From Planctomycetota bacterium (GTDB lineage Bacteria; Planctomycetota; PUPC01; JACPCR01), in contig JASLXP010000987.1 of assembly GCA_030740295.1 (NCBI GenBank), positions 1 through 14,992 on the forward strand: 14,992 nucleotides of DNA, in the 5' to 3' direction. The translations under genes were made by a program, and so were the position numbers. Positions 1-7,800 of the stretch are shown here, piece by piece; positions within the stretch are counted from its first letter, which is position 1; each line of letters starts with the position of its first letter. The notes beneath the pieces are model-generated. The model was not told where the DNA came from and searched no databases. It saw only the letters and a program-made list of their open reading frames with translations.

Positions 1-117
1 GTGCAGAACCTGGAAGTAGTCTCCCTTGATAAGGAGAAAAACCTTCTGGCGGTCAAAGGTGCGGTTCCCGGCCACAACGGAGCTTTTGTTGTCGTGAAGA
101 AGGCCCTGAAGAAATAA
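1..117 (+). CDS. rplC: 50S ribosomal protein L3, C-terminal end (5' truncated by window)
   Basis: The first 38 codons up to TAA at 115-117 read as the C-terminus of bacterial ribosomal protein L3. The segments [20 protein letters not shown] and AVPGHNG line up with the E. coli L3 tail (VQSLDVV...ERNLLLVKGAVPG), and the end is Lys-rich as expected. L3 is an early-assembling 23S rRNA-binding protein whose extension reaches toward the peptidyl transferase centre. The start lies outside the window, so only this tail can be judged. In most bacteria rplC is followed immediately by rplD and rplW in the S10 operon. Here a strong terminator and a convergent gene follow instead, so the operon ends after rplC in this genome. 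Confidence 0.9.
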   Translation: MQNLEVVSLDKEKNLLAVKGAVPGHNGAFVVVKKALKK

Positions 118-161
118 GGCGGCTCTATCGCCTTGTCGCGGAACGCCAAGACCAATAATAA

Positions 162-194
162 AAAAGGCCGAAGGACTTAGTCCTTCGGCCTTTT
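162..194. terminator. Bidirectional intrinsic terminator between rplC and the convergent gene
   Basis: A perfect 15-bp inverted repeat (162-176 with 180-194) closes a 3-nt loop TTA. The GC core is GGCCGAAGGAC / GTCCTTCGGCC. A T-run follows the stem on the plus strand (191-194), and A-rich sequence before it gives a six-U run on the minus strand (complement of 160-165). It lies between the rplC stop at 117 and the convergent stop at 216, so it can end both transcripts. Confidence 0.93.
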
Positions 195-215
195 CTCGTT
201 CTAATCTGATTCGCT

Positions 216-1238
216 TCAGGCGACCATGTCCAACTGCCCGCCGGGGGCGAGTGAGTTGGCGATGTCGGCGAGGGCATACTGGATTTCGCCGACCAGTTCA
301 GGGTCTTCCATGAGGAAATCGGGCAGCGTGCCAATCAGGTACTGAATCGCACCGGCGAATGCCTGGGCGTCGCGGCCGTTGTAATCGAAGCCGACGTTCG
401 GATCGAGAGGCTGAAGGGCCTCTTCCAGGCGGGCGATGTTCCGATTCAGGCTGCTCGAGTTTGCACCTGAGCCGACAATCCTGGCGATGGAGTAAATGGC
501 CCGTGCGGCCTGGCGGCTCTGGCCGCTGACATTCTTACCCACTTGGCGGATGAGGCCGGCGAGGGCTTCTCTGTCCTGGACCATCAGCTCCGATGTCGCA
601 TTGGCGAAGTTGAAGACCGGGTCGCGGCGGGTCTGGTTGACACCACCGGTCGGGTCCTGCGAACCATTCTGCACGGCGCCGAACCATGAGAGCAGGTAGT
701 TCGGATGAGGATCGTTCGGATTCGGGGCGGGCGTCTCATTGATCTTGACACCTCCGTCCGAATTCGAGAGCTGAGTGTTGTCCTCATTAAAGTAGGCGTT
801 GTTGGTGGCAACCGCGCCGTCTTCAGACTGACCGACCTGCGCAATCTCTACATTCTGTGCAGATCTGACATCTGCATGATTCTCGTTGCCGAGGTCAATG
901 ATTTCGAGGTTGCGAGCGTTGTACAACAGGTCAGTCAGTGAGTTACCTGTGTCGATGTTCGTATCGACCGTGCTCGTAGTTTTCTGGAAGTTGGTCTCGT
1001 TGCCGAAGAGGTTGTTCTGAGCGTTTGCTTCGAGAGTGGCAACGGCTTCTTGAATATGAGTTCGGGACTGCGCCGAATTCATGAAGTTCTCTTGAACTTG
1101 ACCACCGGTAGTGATGGTGCTTCTCGGGGCGACGATAGGTGGGCCTCCCCAGATAGGACGGTTAGGCACACTGTTGTGCCCACGATTACTAAGAAATGAG
1201 AGGAAGTTACTCCCCAAACCTGTGATTCCACCAGCCAT
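216..1238 (-). CDS. Asn-rich hypothetical protein, 340 aa
   Basis: I do not recognise a family. The ATG at 1238 is well supported: a strong Shine-Dalgarno AAAGGAG (1246-1252) lies 7 nt upstream. The protein begins MAGGITGLGSNFLSFLSN and has no clear signal peptide or membrane helix. It is rich in Asn, Asp, Gln and Ser, especially in residues 75-200, with local motifs such as NPNDPHPN. The C-terminal third looks more ordinary and helical (for example QSRQAARAIYSIARIV and DPELVGEIQYALADIANSL), so a disordered or extended N-terminal part followed by a helical C-terminal part is plausible. It converges on rplC and shares its terminator. The 5' leader is unusually rich in hairpins and includes a terminator-like one, suggesting regulated expression. 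A structural, surface or filament role is possible, but nothing in the sequence proves it. Confidence 0.8.
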   Translation of the reverse strand: MAGGITGLGSNFLSFLSNRGHNSVPNRPIWGGPPIVAPRSTITTGGQVQENFMNSAQSRTHIQEAVATLEANAQNNLFGNETNFQKTTSTVDTNIDTGNSLTDLLYNARNLEIIDLGNENHADVRSAQNVEIAQVGQSEDGAVATNNAYFNEDNTQLSNSDGGVKINETPAPNPNDPHPNYLLSWFGAVQNGSQDPTGGVNQTRRDPVFNFANATSELMVQDREALAGLIRQVGKNVSGQSRQAARAIYSIARIVGSGANSSSLNRNIARLEEALQPLDPNVGFDYNGRDAQAFAGAIQYLIGTLPDFLMEDPELVGEIQYALADIANSLAPGGQLDMVA

Positions 1239-1254
1239 AGTGAAACTCCTTTAT

Positions 1255-1472
1255 GAATGCGTCTGAATCCCCATTCAGACATTCCCCAGAAAAATCCAAG
1301 GCTTTCGAGCCTCGGAAGCACCTGATTTATCGTCCCCCGACGAAAACCTTTAGTGCTTGAACTTTTGTGTCAGGTTTCCCGATTTAATTGCCAGAAACGT
1401 TAAAAAGTGGCTTCAGGTTTCGGCGCTCCCCCCAGAGCACCCAACGAGCTGTGATTCCCTTTCGGGCAGCTC
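1255..1472 (-). ncRNA. Candidate structured 5' leader RNA of the Asn-rich gene
   Basis: Read on the minus strand toward the ATG at 1238, five short-loop helices occur in about 220 nt. (1) GAGCTG/CAGCTC (1467-1472 with 1446-1451) encloses CCC-GAAA-GGG, a GNRA-type tetraloop, plus a 5-nt bulge. (2) A 7-bp stem, 1435-1441 with 1422-1428, has one wobble pair. (3) AAGCAC/GTGCTT (353-358 with 316-321, add 1000) encloses TCGTC-GGGG-GACGA (1330-1343). (4) A terminator-like hairpin lies at 1296-1315. (5) GTCTGAAT/ATTCAGAC with a GGGG loop (1261-1280), extended through a 2-nt bulge to 1255-1284, lies just ahead of the Shine-Dalgarno. An alternative pairing of 1321-1325 with 1370-1374 would disturb helix 3. 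The conserved cores of c-di-GMP-I, cobalamin, SAM-I, TPP and glycine riboswitches, as I remember them, are not visible. The structures were read by eye without energy calculation, so riboswitch, attenuator or plain 5' UTR all remain open. Confidence 0.4.
1290..1315 (-). terminator. Terminator-like hairpin inside the leader of the Asn-rich gene
   Basis: On the minus strand CCGAGGCT pairs with AGCCTTGG (1308-1315 with 1296-1303; one G-U pair) across a CGAA loop, followed one base later by TTTTT (1290-1294). It lies about 50 nt upstream of the start codon of 216-1238. It could be an attenuator for that gene or the distant end of the creatininase transcript, whose stop is about 380 nt upstream. 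The U-run is only five bases and the stem modest, so termination efficiency is uncertain. Confidence 0.5.
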
Positions 1473-1697
1473 ATTACCCCTTAGCCGATCCTGGCTTCAG
1501 GAAAAATGACACTCTCATTCTCCTGTTTGTGAAGTTTCAAAAGAGCAGGTTAGCAGCAGTATTAAGCAAGTGACCGCACACCAGAAGCTTGAGTGTCAGA
1601 TTGGCTGGATCGAGCTGTCTCACGCTTCGTCTGATTCTTAAACCGATCTGACAGGGATAGCGACGGCCAATGAAAACTCAGACCATCTTAATGCACA
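1473..1697. other. Intergenic stretch with no recognised feature
   Basis: This is the remainder of the gap between the creatininase stop and the structured leader. I see no convincing coding frame, no tRNA-like fold, no strong terminator directly after the creatininase stop and no clear repeat. The promoter of the Asn-rich gene may lie here, but no convincing -35/-10 pair is apparent. Confidence 0.5.
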
Positions 1698-2555
1698 TCA
1701 ATCCAGGCTGGGCAGCGTTGGCGACGCCGGCTTCACCTCCCGGTGATCCACTCTGGGGGCCTTGGGCATCTCTTTAAACAGCCGGACGAACTCCACCAGA
1801 TTGTCGACCGCCTCGTTAAAGATGATTTCGCCCTTTTCTTTGGTTCCCATAGTGGCCGCCCCTGAGACACCTGTCGGCGACGCCGAGCTTGTCCAATTGA
1901 TCACCTTCATCGGGCCCCAGCCTTTGCTGAGGTCGACTGCAGTGAACTTGGCGATGCTGGAACTGATGTCCCCGCCGGCAGCCCCGCCGTAGTGGTCGGC
2001 GGCTTTGGACATGTCCACCCTGGATTCGTCCAGATAGAGGTAAGTGGAAGTTTCCAGTTCGCCCGCATGGGCTGCTCCGCCAAAGCCGGAATCCCTGATC
2101 TCGTCAAACTTCTCTTTGGCCAGATCCACCCAGATGCACGAAGCGAAGAGCGCATCGGTCTCCAGATTTCCTCGCCGGGCAATGAACTCACAGAGATGCT
2201 CGTTCGAGCCATGTCCATCCACCAGGACGATACGCTCGAACCCGTAGTAAGCCACGCTCTTGCACACGTCCAGGCAATACTCGATGAAATGATCGTAGTG
2301 GACATGAATCGTGCCGGGGAAATCCATCGCATGTTCATTGTAACCGTATGGAATGTTCGGCATGACGAGCATGTTTTCCGGGTCTCGCTTCGCGGCTTCA
2401 ACAGAAACGCTGGTCGCCAGGTAATTATCGGTATCCAGGGGCAGGTGGTGGCCGTGCTGTTCCGTGCTGCCAATCGGGAGAAGGAGGACTTTCTTTGCTT
2501 TCGCGGCTTCGTTGATCTCGGGCCAGGTCAGGTCGGCGTAGAGGTAGGATTTCAT
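1698..2555 (-). CDS. Creatininase-family metal-dependent amidohydrolase
   Basis: The 285-aa protein has the family's metal-site motifs in order: IGSTEQHGHHLPLDTD (residues 28-43, with E32, H34 and D41/D43 as candidate ligands), VDGHGSNEH (112-120, H115) and HAGELETS (163-170, H163 and E166). Its length is typical. The family (creatininase, FAPy deformylase ArfB, the mycofactocin peptidase MftE) hydrolyses cyclic or linear amide bonds at a di-metal centre in the cytoplasm. No mftE, riboflavin or creatine-pathway partner lies nearby, so the substrate is unknown. No signal peptide is seen. The ATG at 2555 lacks an obvious Shine-Dalgarno, but the conserved N-terminal motif fixes the start to within a few residues. 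The leader holds heptanucleotide repeats (2594-2621). The upstream 153-aa gene ends in its own terminator, so this gene is probably transcribed separately. Confidence 0.9.
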   Translation of the reverse strand: MKSYLYADLTWPEINEAAKAKKVLLLPIGSTEQHGHHLPLDTDNYLATSVSVEAAKRDPENMLVMPNIPYGYNEHAMDFPGTIHVHYDHFIEYCLDVCKSVAYYGFERIVLVDGHGSNEHLCEFIARRGNLETDALFASCIWVDLAKEKFDEIRDSGFGGAAHAGELETSTYLYLDESRVDMSKAADHYGGAAGGDISSSIAKFTAVDLSKGWGPMKVINWTSSASPTGVSGAATMGTKEKGEIIFNEAVDNLVEFVRLFKEMPKAPRVDHREVKPASPTLPSLD

Positions 2556-2593
2556 GGTTGATGGCTGGTGGTTGGAATGCTGGTTTCAACTGC

Positions 2594-2621
2594 GAGTATC
2601 CAGTATCCATCATCGAGTATC
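2594..2621. repeat. Four imperfect heptanucleotide tandem repeats upstream of the creatininase gene
   Basis: Four units in 7-nt register: GAGTATC, CAGTATC, CATCATC, GAGTATC. In the orientation of the downstream gene they read as GATACT-like heptads. They lie 39-66 nt upstream of its ATG. A 12-nt direct repeat, TTTCAACTGCGA, starts at 2584 and again at 2669, flanking the heptads and the adjacent terminator. The heptads share a TAC core at the same register with those upstream of the PssA-like gene at the other end of the window. Confidence 0.6.
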
Positions 2622-2625
2622 CAAC

Positions 2626-2659
2626 AAAAAAGGCCTGCTCTCTTTCGAGAACAGGCCTT
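2626..2659 (-). terminator. Intrinsic terminator of the 153-aa gene
   Basis: A 13-bp stem (2630-2642 with 2647-2659) with one mismatch (2638/2651) and a 4-nt loop. The arm sequences are AAGGCCTGCTCTC and GAGAACAGGCCTT. The A-run at 2626-2631 gives a U-run on the minus strand. It starts about 20 nt past the stop codon of 2681-3142, in the right place and orientation. Confidence 0.88.
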
Positions 2660-2680
2660 CTGATTTCTTTTCAACTGCGA

Positions 2681-3142
2681 TTACCCGCTGACCGGAATCG
2701 GCTCGCCTGCGGCTGCTGCGTCGAGGGCGGCGGTGGCGCTGGTGGCGCCGTCTTTGCCCTTGGTGGCGTCGCGGGAGCTGTATTTCAGGCTGATGCGGAT
2801 GTTCATGATCTTGCTGCCGACCAGCTTGAAAACCAGGCTGGGGGACTCGAGCGCGATCATGCGGCTCCGTGAGTAGGCCGGTTTGGCGTCGCCCTTGAGG
2901 GCCTCTTCGAGTTCCATTTCGATGTGGTCGACACATTCGTCGAGATCGAACGGCATATCAGAGCCAAGGCCGTACTCATTCGCATAGGTGCGGAGGGCCT
3001 TGGGCGTCAGCTTAAAAATCCTGCCGCCAGCGCGGGCCAGGATGGGTTCTTCCGGAAAAATCTCCGGAGCAGGTGGAACAGGTGGATCCATGCGTGTCCG
3101 GTTCCCACGAGGGCGGATATGTTTCGCATTCGGCGTACTCAT
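2681..3142 (-). CDS. Hypothetical protein, 153 aa
   Basis: I do not recognise the family. The ATG at 3142 is preceded at 8 nt by GGGAGA (3151-3156), a reasonable Shine-Dalgarno, and the gene ends in TAA 21 nt before a strong intrinsic terminator. Both support a real, independently transcribed gene. The protein has a basic N-terminus (HIRPRGNRTR, residues 8-17) and a Pro-rich stretch (DPPVPPAPEIFPEEP). A mixed central region follows, with an acidic helix-like segment (DLDECVDHIEMELEEAL), a more hydrophobic section (SLVFKLVGSKIMNIRISLKY) and an Ala-rich tail. There is no signal peptide or transmembrane segment, so it is probably cytoplasmic. The neighbours (creatininase downstream, SDR upstream across a 480-nt gap) do not suggest a function. 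Confidence 0.72.
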   Translation of the reverse strand: MSTPNAKHIRPRGNRTRMDPPVPPAPEIFPEEPILARAGGRIFKLTPKALRTYANEYGLGSDMPFDLDECVDHIEMELEEALKGDAKPAYSRSRMIALESPSLVFKLVGSKIMNIRISLKYSSRDATKGKDGATSATAALDAAAAGEPIPVSG

Positions 3143-3621
3143 AATGAAAATCTCCCAGGAATTCTTAAGGCCAGTGATGCAAGTGACTTCAGAAATTGAC
3201 TAAACTGGCCGGAAACAATAAATCAGGCCTGTCCAATGTAGTCGTCTGGAAATGTCTTTTCTTCCACGACGAAATGAAGGCCTGGATGACACCGCTCAGA
3301 CGCCTGTTACCGCTAACCTCAGGAAAGTCTGGCGTGGATGAAAGCAACGGGCTTGGAAAGGAATTTCGACGACCAGGAAGGGCAGAGGCAACTGGAGGTT
3401 TTGCCTTCCTGCAAGGATGCACGAATGGGCTGGAATTACGAAAATCGCAGCTCTCGTGGGCAATGTGGGCGGAATAATAGCGAATTCATGACTTAATGCC
3501 CCATTTTAATACACAAAAAAGCTTGCCATCTCTTGACCATCCGATGATGACGGGAAGCCTCTACTTTCCAATGACTTAAAGCCACTTTTGGACTGTATTG
3601 GCCGTCAATATCAAGATTCGT
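3143..3621. other. 480-nt intergenic region without a supported gene
   Basis: Short open frames exist on both strands (3189-3422 minus and 3196-3477 plus), but they overlap each other, lack ribosome binding sites and have unremarkable compositions. No strong terminator follows the SDR stop at 3622; only short GTTC/GAAC inverted repeats are visible. No tRNA, repeat family or convincing promoter pair was found. It presumably holds the promoter of the 153-aa gene. Confidence 0.5.
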
Positions 3622-4650
3622 TCAGAACTTTCCCGAACGGACTTCGAAGTGGGTGGGCTTGTTGAGGGAAGAGCCGCCGATCTTGACCCAGTGAGCGGTC
3701 CAACGGACTAATGTCTCGACATCGACAGTGGGTGGGCCGAAGAGTTCTGTGGCCTGTTTGGAATTACTCAGGAGGGCGTTCTCGGCTTCTTCCCCTTCGA
3801 GAACAGGCTTTCTGCCAAGATGGTTGCCCAAGTCGACGACCAGACTGCGGATGGAGAGAGTTTCCGGGCCGGCGATGTTCATTGGCCGGGCCGGGCTGGC
3901 ACAAAGAGGGAGGCAGCGCAGGGCAAGGGCGTTCGCATCGCCCTGCCAGATGATATTCACATGCCCCATGGCCAGATCGATGGTTTCGCCGCTCATGACC
4001 TTCTGTGCAAGGTCGTAGAGCACACCATACCGCAGGTCGATGGCATAGTTCAGCCGAAAAAGCAGCACCGGGATCTCATGACTGTAATAGGTAAACATCA
4101 TCTCACGGCCGAGACAGGACTGCGCGTAGTCACCCACCGGATCAGGTGTCACAATTTCTGTAGCCCCCCCGCTCTCGACCGGGGTGAATGGGTACACGTT
4201 TCCGGTGGAGAATGCGACGATGCTGCTATCACTAAAGACATCACACACCCGGGAGGGAACGAGGGTATTCATTGCCCACGTGAGCTCGGGTGAGCCTTGA
4301 GTGCCGAATTTGCGCCCGGCCATGAAAATGATATTTGGCACTTGCGGGAGCCCCGCAACCGCGTCTGTATTGAGAAGATCGCATTTGATGGTTTCGATTC
4401 CCCAGTCTTCCAGCTTCTGCCGCCCGGCCGGGTCGCTGAATCTGGAGACACCGATTACTTTTTTGGTGACTCCCGCCTCTTCGATGGCTCTGACTGCCAG
4501 TCGGCCCAGGGTCAGACCCATCTTGCCGTTGATGCCCAGGATGAGGATGTCACCCTCAAGCTCGCGCATCAGCTCGACCACCGGTTCGGTGGGGAGGGTC
4601 ATGATTTCGTCCAGAGCTGTTTCGTCTTCGATGTATTGGGGAAGGGACAT
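3622..4650 (-). CDS. Extended-SDR NAD(P)-binding epimerase/dehydratase-like protein with altered YxxxK
   Basis: The 342-aa protein has a Rossmann dinucleotide site GINGKMG (residues 39-45) after an unusual N-terminal extension of about 34 residues. It has an SDR catalytic-strand Ser/Thr (FSTGNVYP, 147-154) and a candidate active-site Tyr175 in DYAQSCLGREMMF. The expected Lys, four residues after the Tyr, is Cys179. The C-terminal half follows the sugar-nucleotide epimerase pattern (a WQGDANALAL-like segment, then NIAGPETLSIRSLV). The family oxidises, reduces or epimerises sugars or sugar nucleotides in the cytoplasm. Loss of the Lys suggests altered chemistry or a binding role; the substrate is unknown. 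The start is supported by AAGGAG (4659-4664), 8 nt before the ATG. The gene stands alone, 151 nt downstream of the GH-like gene. Confidence 0.85.
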   Translation of the reverse strand: MSLPQYIEDETALDEIMTLPTEPVVELMRELEGDILILGINGKMGLTLGRLAVRAIEEAGVTKKVIGVSRFSDPAGRQKLEDWGIETIKCDLLNTDAVAGLPQVPNIIFMAGRKFGTQGSPELTWAMNTLVPSRVCDVFSDSSIVAFSTGNVYPFTPVESGGATEIVTPDPVGDYAQSCLGREMMFTYYSHEIPVLLFRLNYAIDLRYGVLYDLAQKVMSGETIDLAMGHVNIIWQGDANALALRCLPLCASPARPMNIAGPETLSIRSLVVDLGNHLGRKPVLEGEEAENALLSNSKQATELFGPPTVDVETLVRWTAHWVKIGGSSLNKPTHFEVRSGKF

Positions 4651-4801
4651 CTCTCATACTCCTTTTTTAAGATGCAGGTTGAGAACAGACCTGTTGGTCA
4701 GATTCTCCGGCGCGTTTGGTGTTCCAGATGCCTCTGTTCGTGTCGATTCCGACAGCTTTGTTGCATGTGCGCTGAAACTACATTTATGAATCAGAGCCCG
4801 G

Positions 4802-7800
4802 CTATTCAATGTAAACGAAATCGTAAAGCCGAATGGGAAGCCTGAGTTTCAAGTTTCCCCCCTCTGAGTTCATTCTGATTTTCTGCTTCTGCTGGCTTCG
4901 CGCTGATTTCGCTTCACCGAGCCCGGAGAGCGTAACGGTCACCTCATCCAGCGCTTTACCTGAGTGATTATTGAGGATCAGCAGGCGCTGCCCACCCCTC
5001 TTCCAGACGACCGCTTCGACATAAACGGGATCACATTTGGCAGAGTGCTTCACCCCGGCTCTGTCGGCCGGGCTGGTGATGAGCTTTCTGACTGAATCGT
5101 CGAACCGTATCGGGCGAAAGTGCATCAGGTCATCCGGCTCGAGGCTGCGGCTGAACACTCCAACTGGCACGGCCGGTTTCATATACGCAACACCAGGCAG
5201 TGCCCCACAAATCCACGCCTTGCCGTTGCCGAAATCGTTTTGAACCATGGCAGGCGTAGTGCGGTCGGCGAATCGGGCGAGCACTTTTCCTGTTGGCTTT
5301 GAGAACGTCTGCCGGAATGCGAAAGCATCCATCGCCGGGATGCTGAAATCAGCATCAACAGAATAAAGACGGTCTACAGCAGCTTGGCGGGGAAGCTCCA
5401 CCTTCAGGTTCATCGTGCGATGTACGCGAGTAAGCCGGCTTTCGGTGACGCCGTAGACCTCCTTCAGTGTGTCGAGAGGTCGGTTGTATTCGTTGCGGAG
5501 GCCGCCGCCCGCGGGTGAGAAAAGATGTCCCCCCCTTTCGGTCCAGTCGCGGATCGCCTTTGCCGCGTCTTCCTGGATTTGTTCACCCACAAGATAGAGC
5601 ACGCGGTAATCTTTGAGGAGGCCCTCCGCGCAATCGTCTTCGGTAACGATGTCGACCCAGATGCCCGCATGGCGCAGTGCGAGGTGCAGCCACTGAAATT
5701 CTTGAAGATAGACGTTGAACCATTCGTCGCTGAAGTTCCGGCGCTGCGGCGCGCTGTCCCAGATGTGGCTGGTGCGATTCCAGAGCAGGGCGACTTCGGC
5801 TTTCGGCAATTCACCGTCAAGCAGAAAGTCTTCGACCTCTCCGATGGCGTAATTCAGGCGTGTAATTTCCTGAAGCAGATCTTTCTGTTCAAGGATAGGG
5901 CCTTCCGTGCTGCCGGGGTAAGCTCCCTCTCCGCAGTAATACTCAAGGAAGGTTGCCCCATGCGAGACGATGGCCAGGGATTTGATGGCGGTTGAGACGC
6001 CGTCGATGGCCCGGTTGGTATCGCAGATGGCGTACTGGCCGAAGGGATGGCCGTGGTACTTGGCCGCGCATCGGAATAGATCCATCATGGTCGCATCGAG
6101 CTGGCTGACGAGGCCAGGGACGTTGTCGTGCCAGGATTCGGAGAGCATCATCGTGCTGCCCTTGCTCCGGAAAAAGTCGATGTAGTCGATACCATCAAGC
6201 CACCCCTGCTGAAAGCTCAGCTTGTTGGGCGCAAGATTCACCGGACAGCCGATACATTCTTTGCCGTAGACCTCGTGCGCGATTTCGGTGTAGGGCCGGT
6301 AGTAATCTGCGAAGGCCCGCGAGCGATAGATCTGGCTGTGATAGTAGAGCTCAGGATTCCAGATGTGGTCTTTGTTATTTCCGAGCCTGATGAGTTTCAG
6401 CAGTTCACCGTCTGTCATTCTCTTCCCCGCCTTCGCATCACGTGCGACCTGCGCCGCGGCTTCAGCGCTCAGAAATTTTTCCGGCGGGAGCTTTCTCTCT
6501 TTAAGGTATTGCTGAAAGCCGCTATGGAAAATCTCCTCCTTCCCCATCCGCCCGAGTGACCACATGGAAGGCTCGTCGATGAGCTTTATCACCTTGGGAT
6601 AGCCCTCAGCCACTCCGGACCTCTTGAAATCTTCCTGTCGTTTCTGACTGAGCTTTCGATATTTATCGTAAAGTTGTTGCTCAGGCTTTTTCACGTAGCC
6701 CACATACCAATCTACTTTGAAACCTTTGAAACCGTGCTTGCGCATGGTATCGCCGTCGATGAGTTTGCCGACGTTGGGCCAGGTTTCGCCCATTGAGCGT
6801 GTGATATCGAGCTGAGGGATCTGCCAGAAACCCACGGTGATGGGAAAACGTTCCGGAAGCCGGCCGATCGGTTTTGCATCGACGATGGCCTTGCGCCGAG
6901 CCGCATTGACTTCATCCCAGGTCGTTACGTGCTCCGGCTCGCGGCAGTGGCGCGTCATAAAGACGCTGAATTGCGAGACCGGCTCCTTCACCGTGATGGT
7001 CCGCAGGATTCTCTTGCCCTGTGGATCCGCGGCCACTTCAATGCGCAGGCCCTGAAGATTTACGGGCTCCTTGATGGTCTCGAACAATACCTTATGTGTG
7101 CGGATATAACGCTTCAGGGTCGCAAAGTGCCGTGCCCCTGAAGGCCAGGCTCTCATCCAGAATCGATTATCCCCCGTGGTACGGACTTTGGTCGGCATCC
7201 ATGGAGTTGAGTCGCCGGGCTTCAAAAACTCGTCAAGTTCTGGAACCCTGTAGGGCCATTTGTAGGCACCTTTGCCTTTCGGGCCCATGAAGCTCTGACC
7301 GAACACATAGTAAGGAGGCTGGTGCGGCCAGTACGTGACGCCATGAATAGCGATCGGTGTGGGCGCATCCGGAGAAACCGTCAGACGCATGTAAACCAGG
7401 TTCGCATCCGCCGTGCGATTGATGAAGTTTTCAAACCAGCCACGCGATCCGGCCTTGATGGGATTGTCTTCGAGGTCGTCCGTCAGATAAATAAAATCAA
7501 TGAAGCGCTTTGCCGGTGAAGGTCCGTTCGCTGCCTTCTCGATCACCACGTTCGCCTCGCCCGCTTCCATATCGACCTCTCGGTTCTCGTAAACGATGTC
7601 ACCGTGGTGATACCACCAGCGAAGGTCGTGAGTGGTCAGCGGCGTCGGCGCGAATGGGCAGAACTTGCTGGCCTCCTTGCGGCCGAACTGAGCGACCAGC
7701 CTCTCCTTACCTTTCTGAATCACACGCACTGTAAAGTAGCTGTCGAAGCCTGCGATGTCCTCGTAGTGAACCCAGAGGTTGTATCGGCCGGCCTTTGCGA

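Noticed and set aside
1255..1472. Assignment of the structured leader to a known riboswitch (c-di-GMP-I, cobalamin, glycine, SAM-I, TPP)
   Set aside because: Isolated fragments look similar (for example CCGAAA, GAAGCCAGGA), but the conserved cores and their order are absent.
3189..3477. Two overlapping short open frames on opposite strands (77 and 93 aa)
   Set aside because: They are mirror frames of the same DNA, neither has a Shine-Dalgarno or recognisable motif, and both fall in an otherwise non-coding gap.
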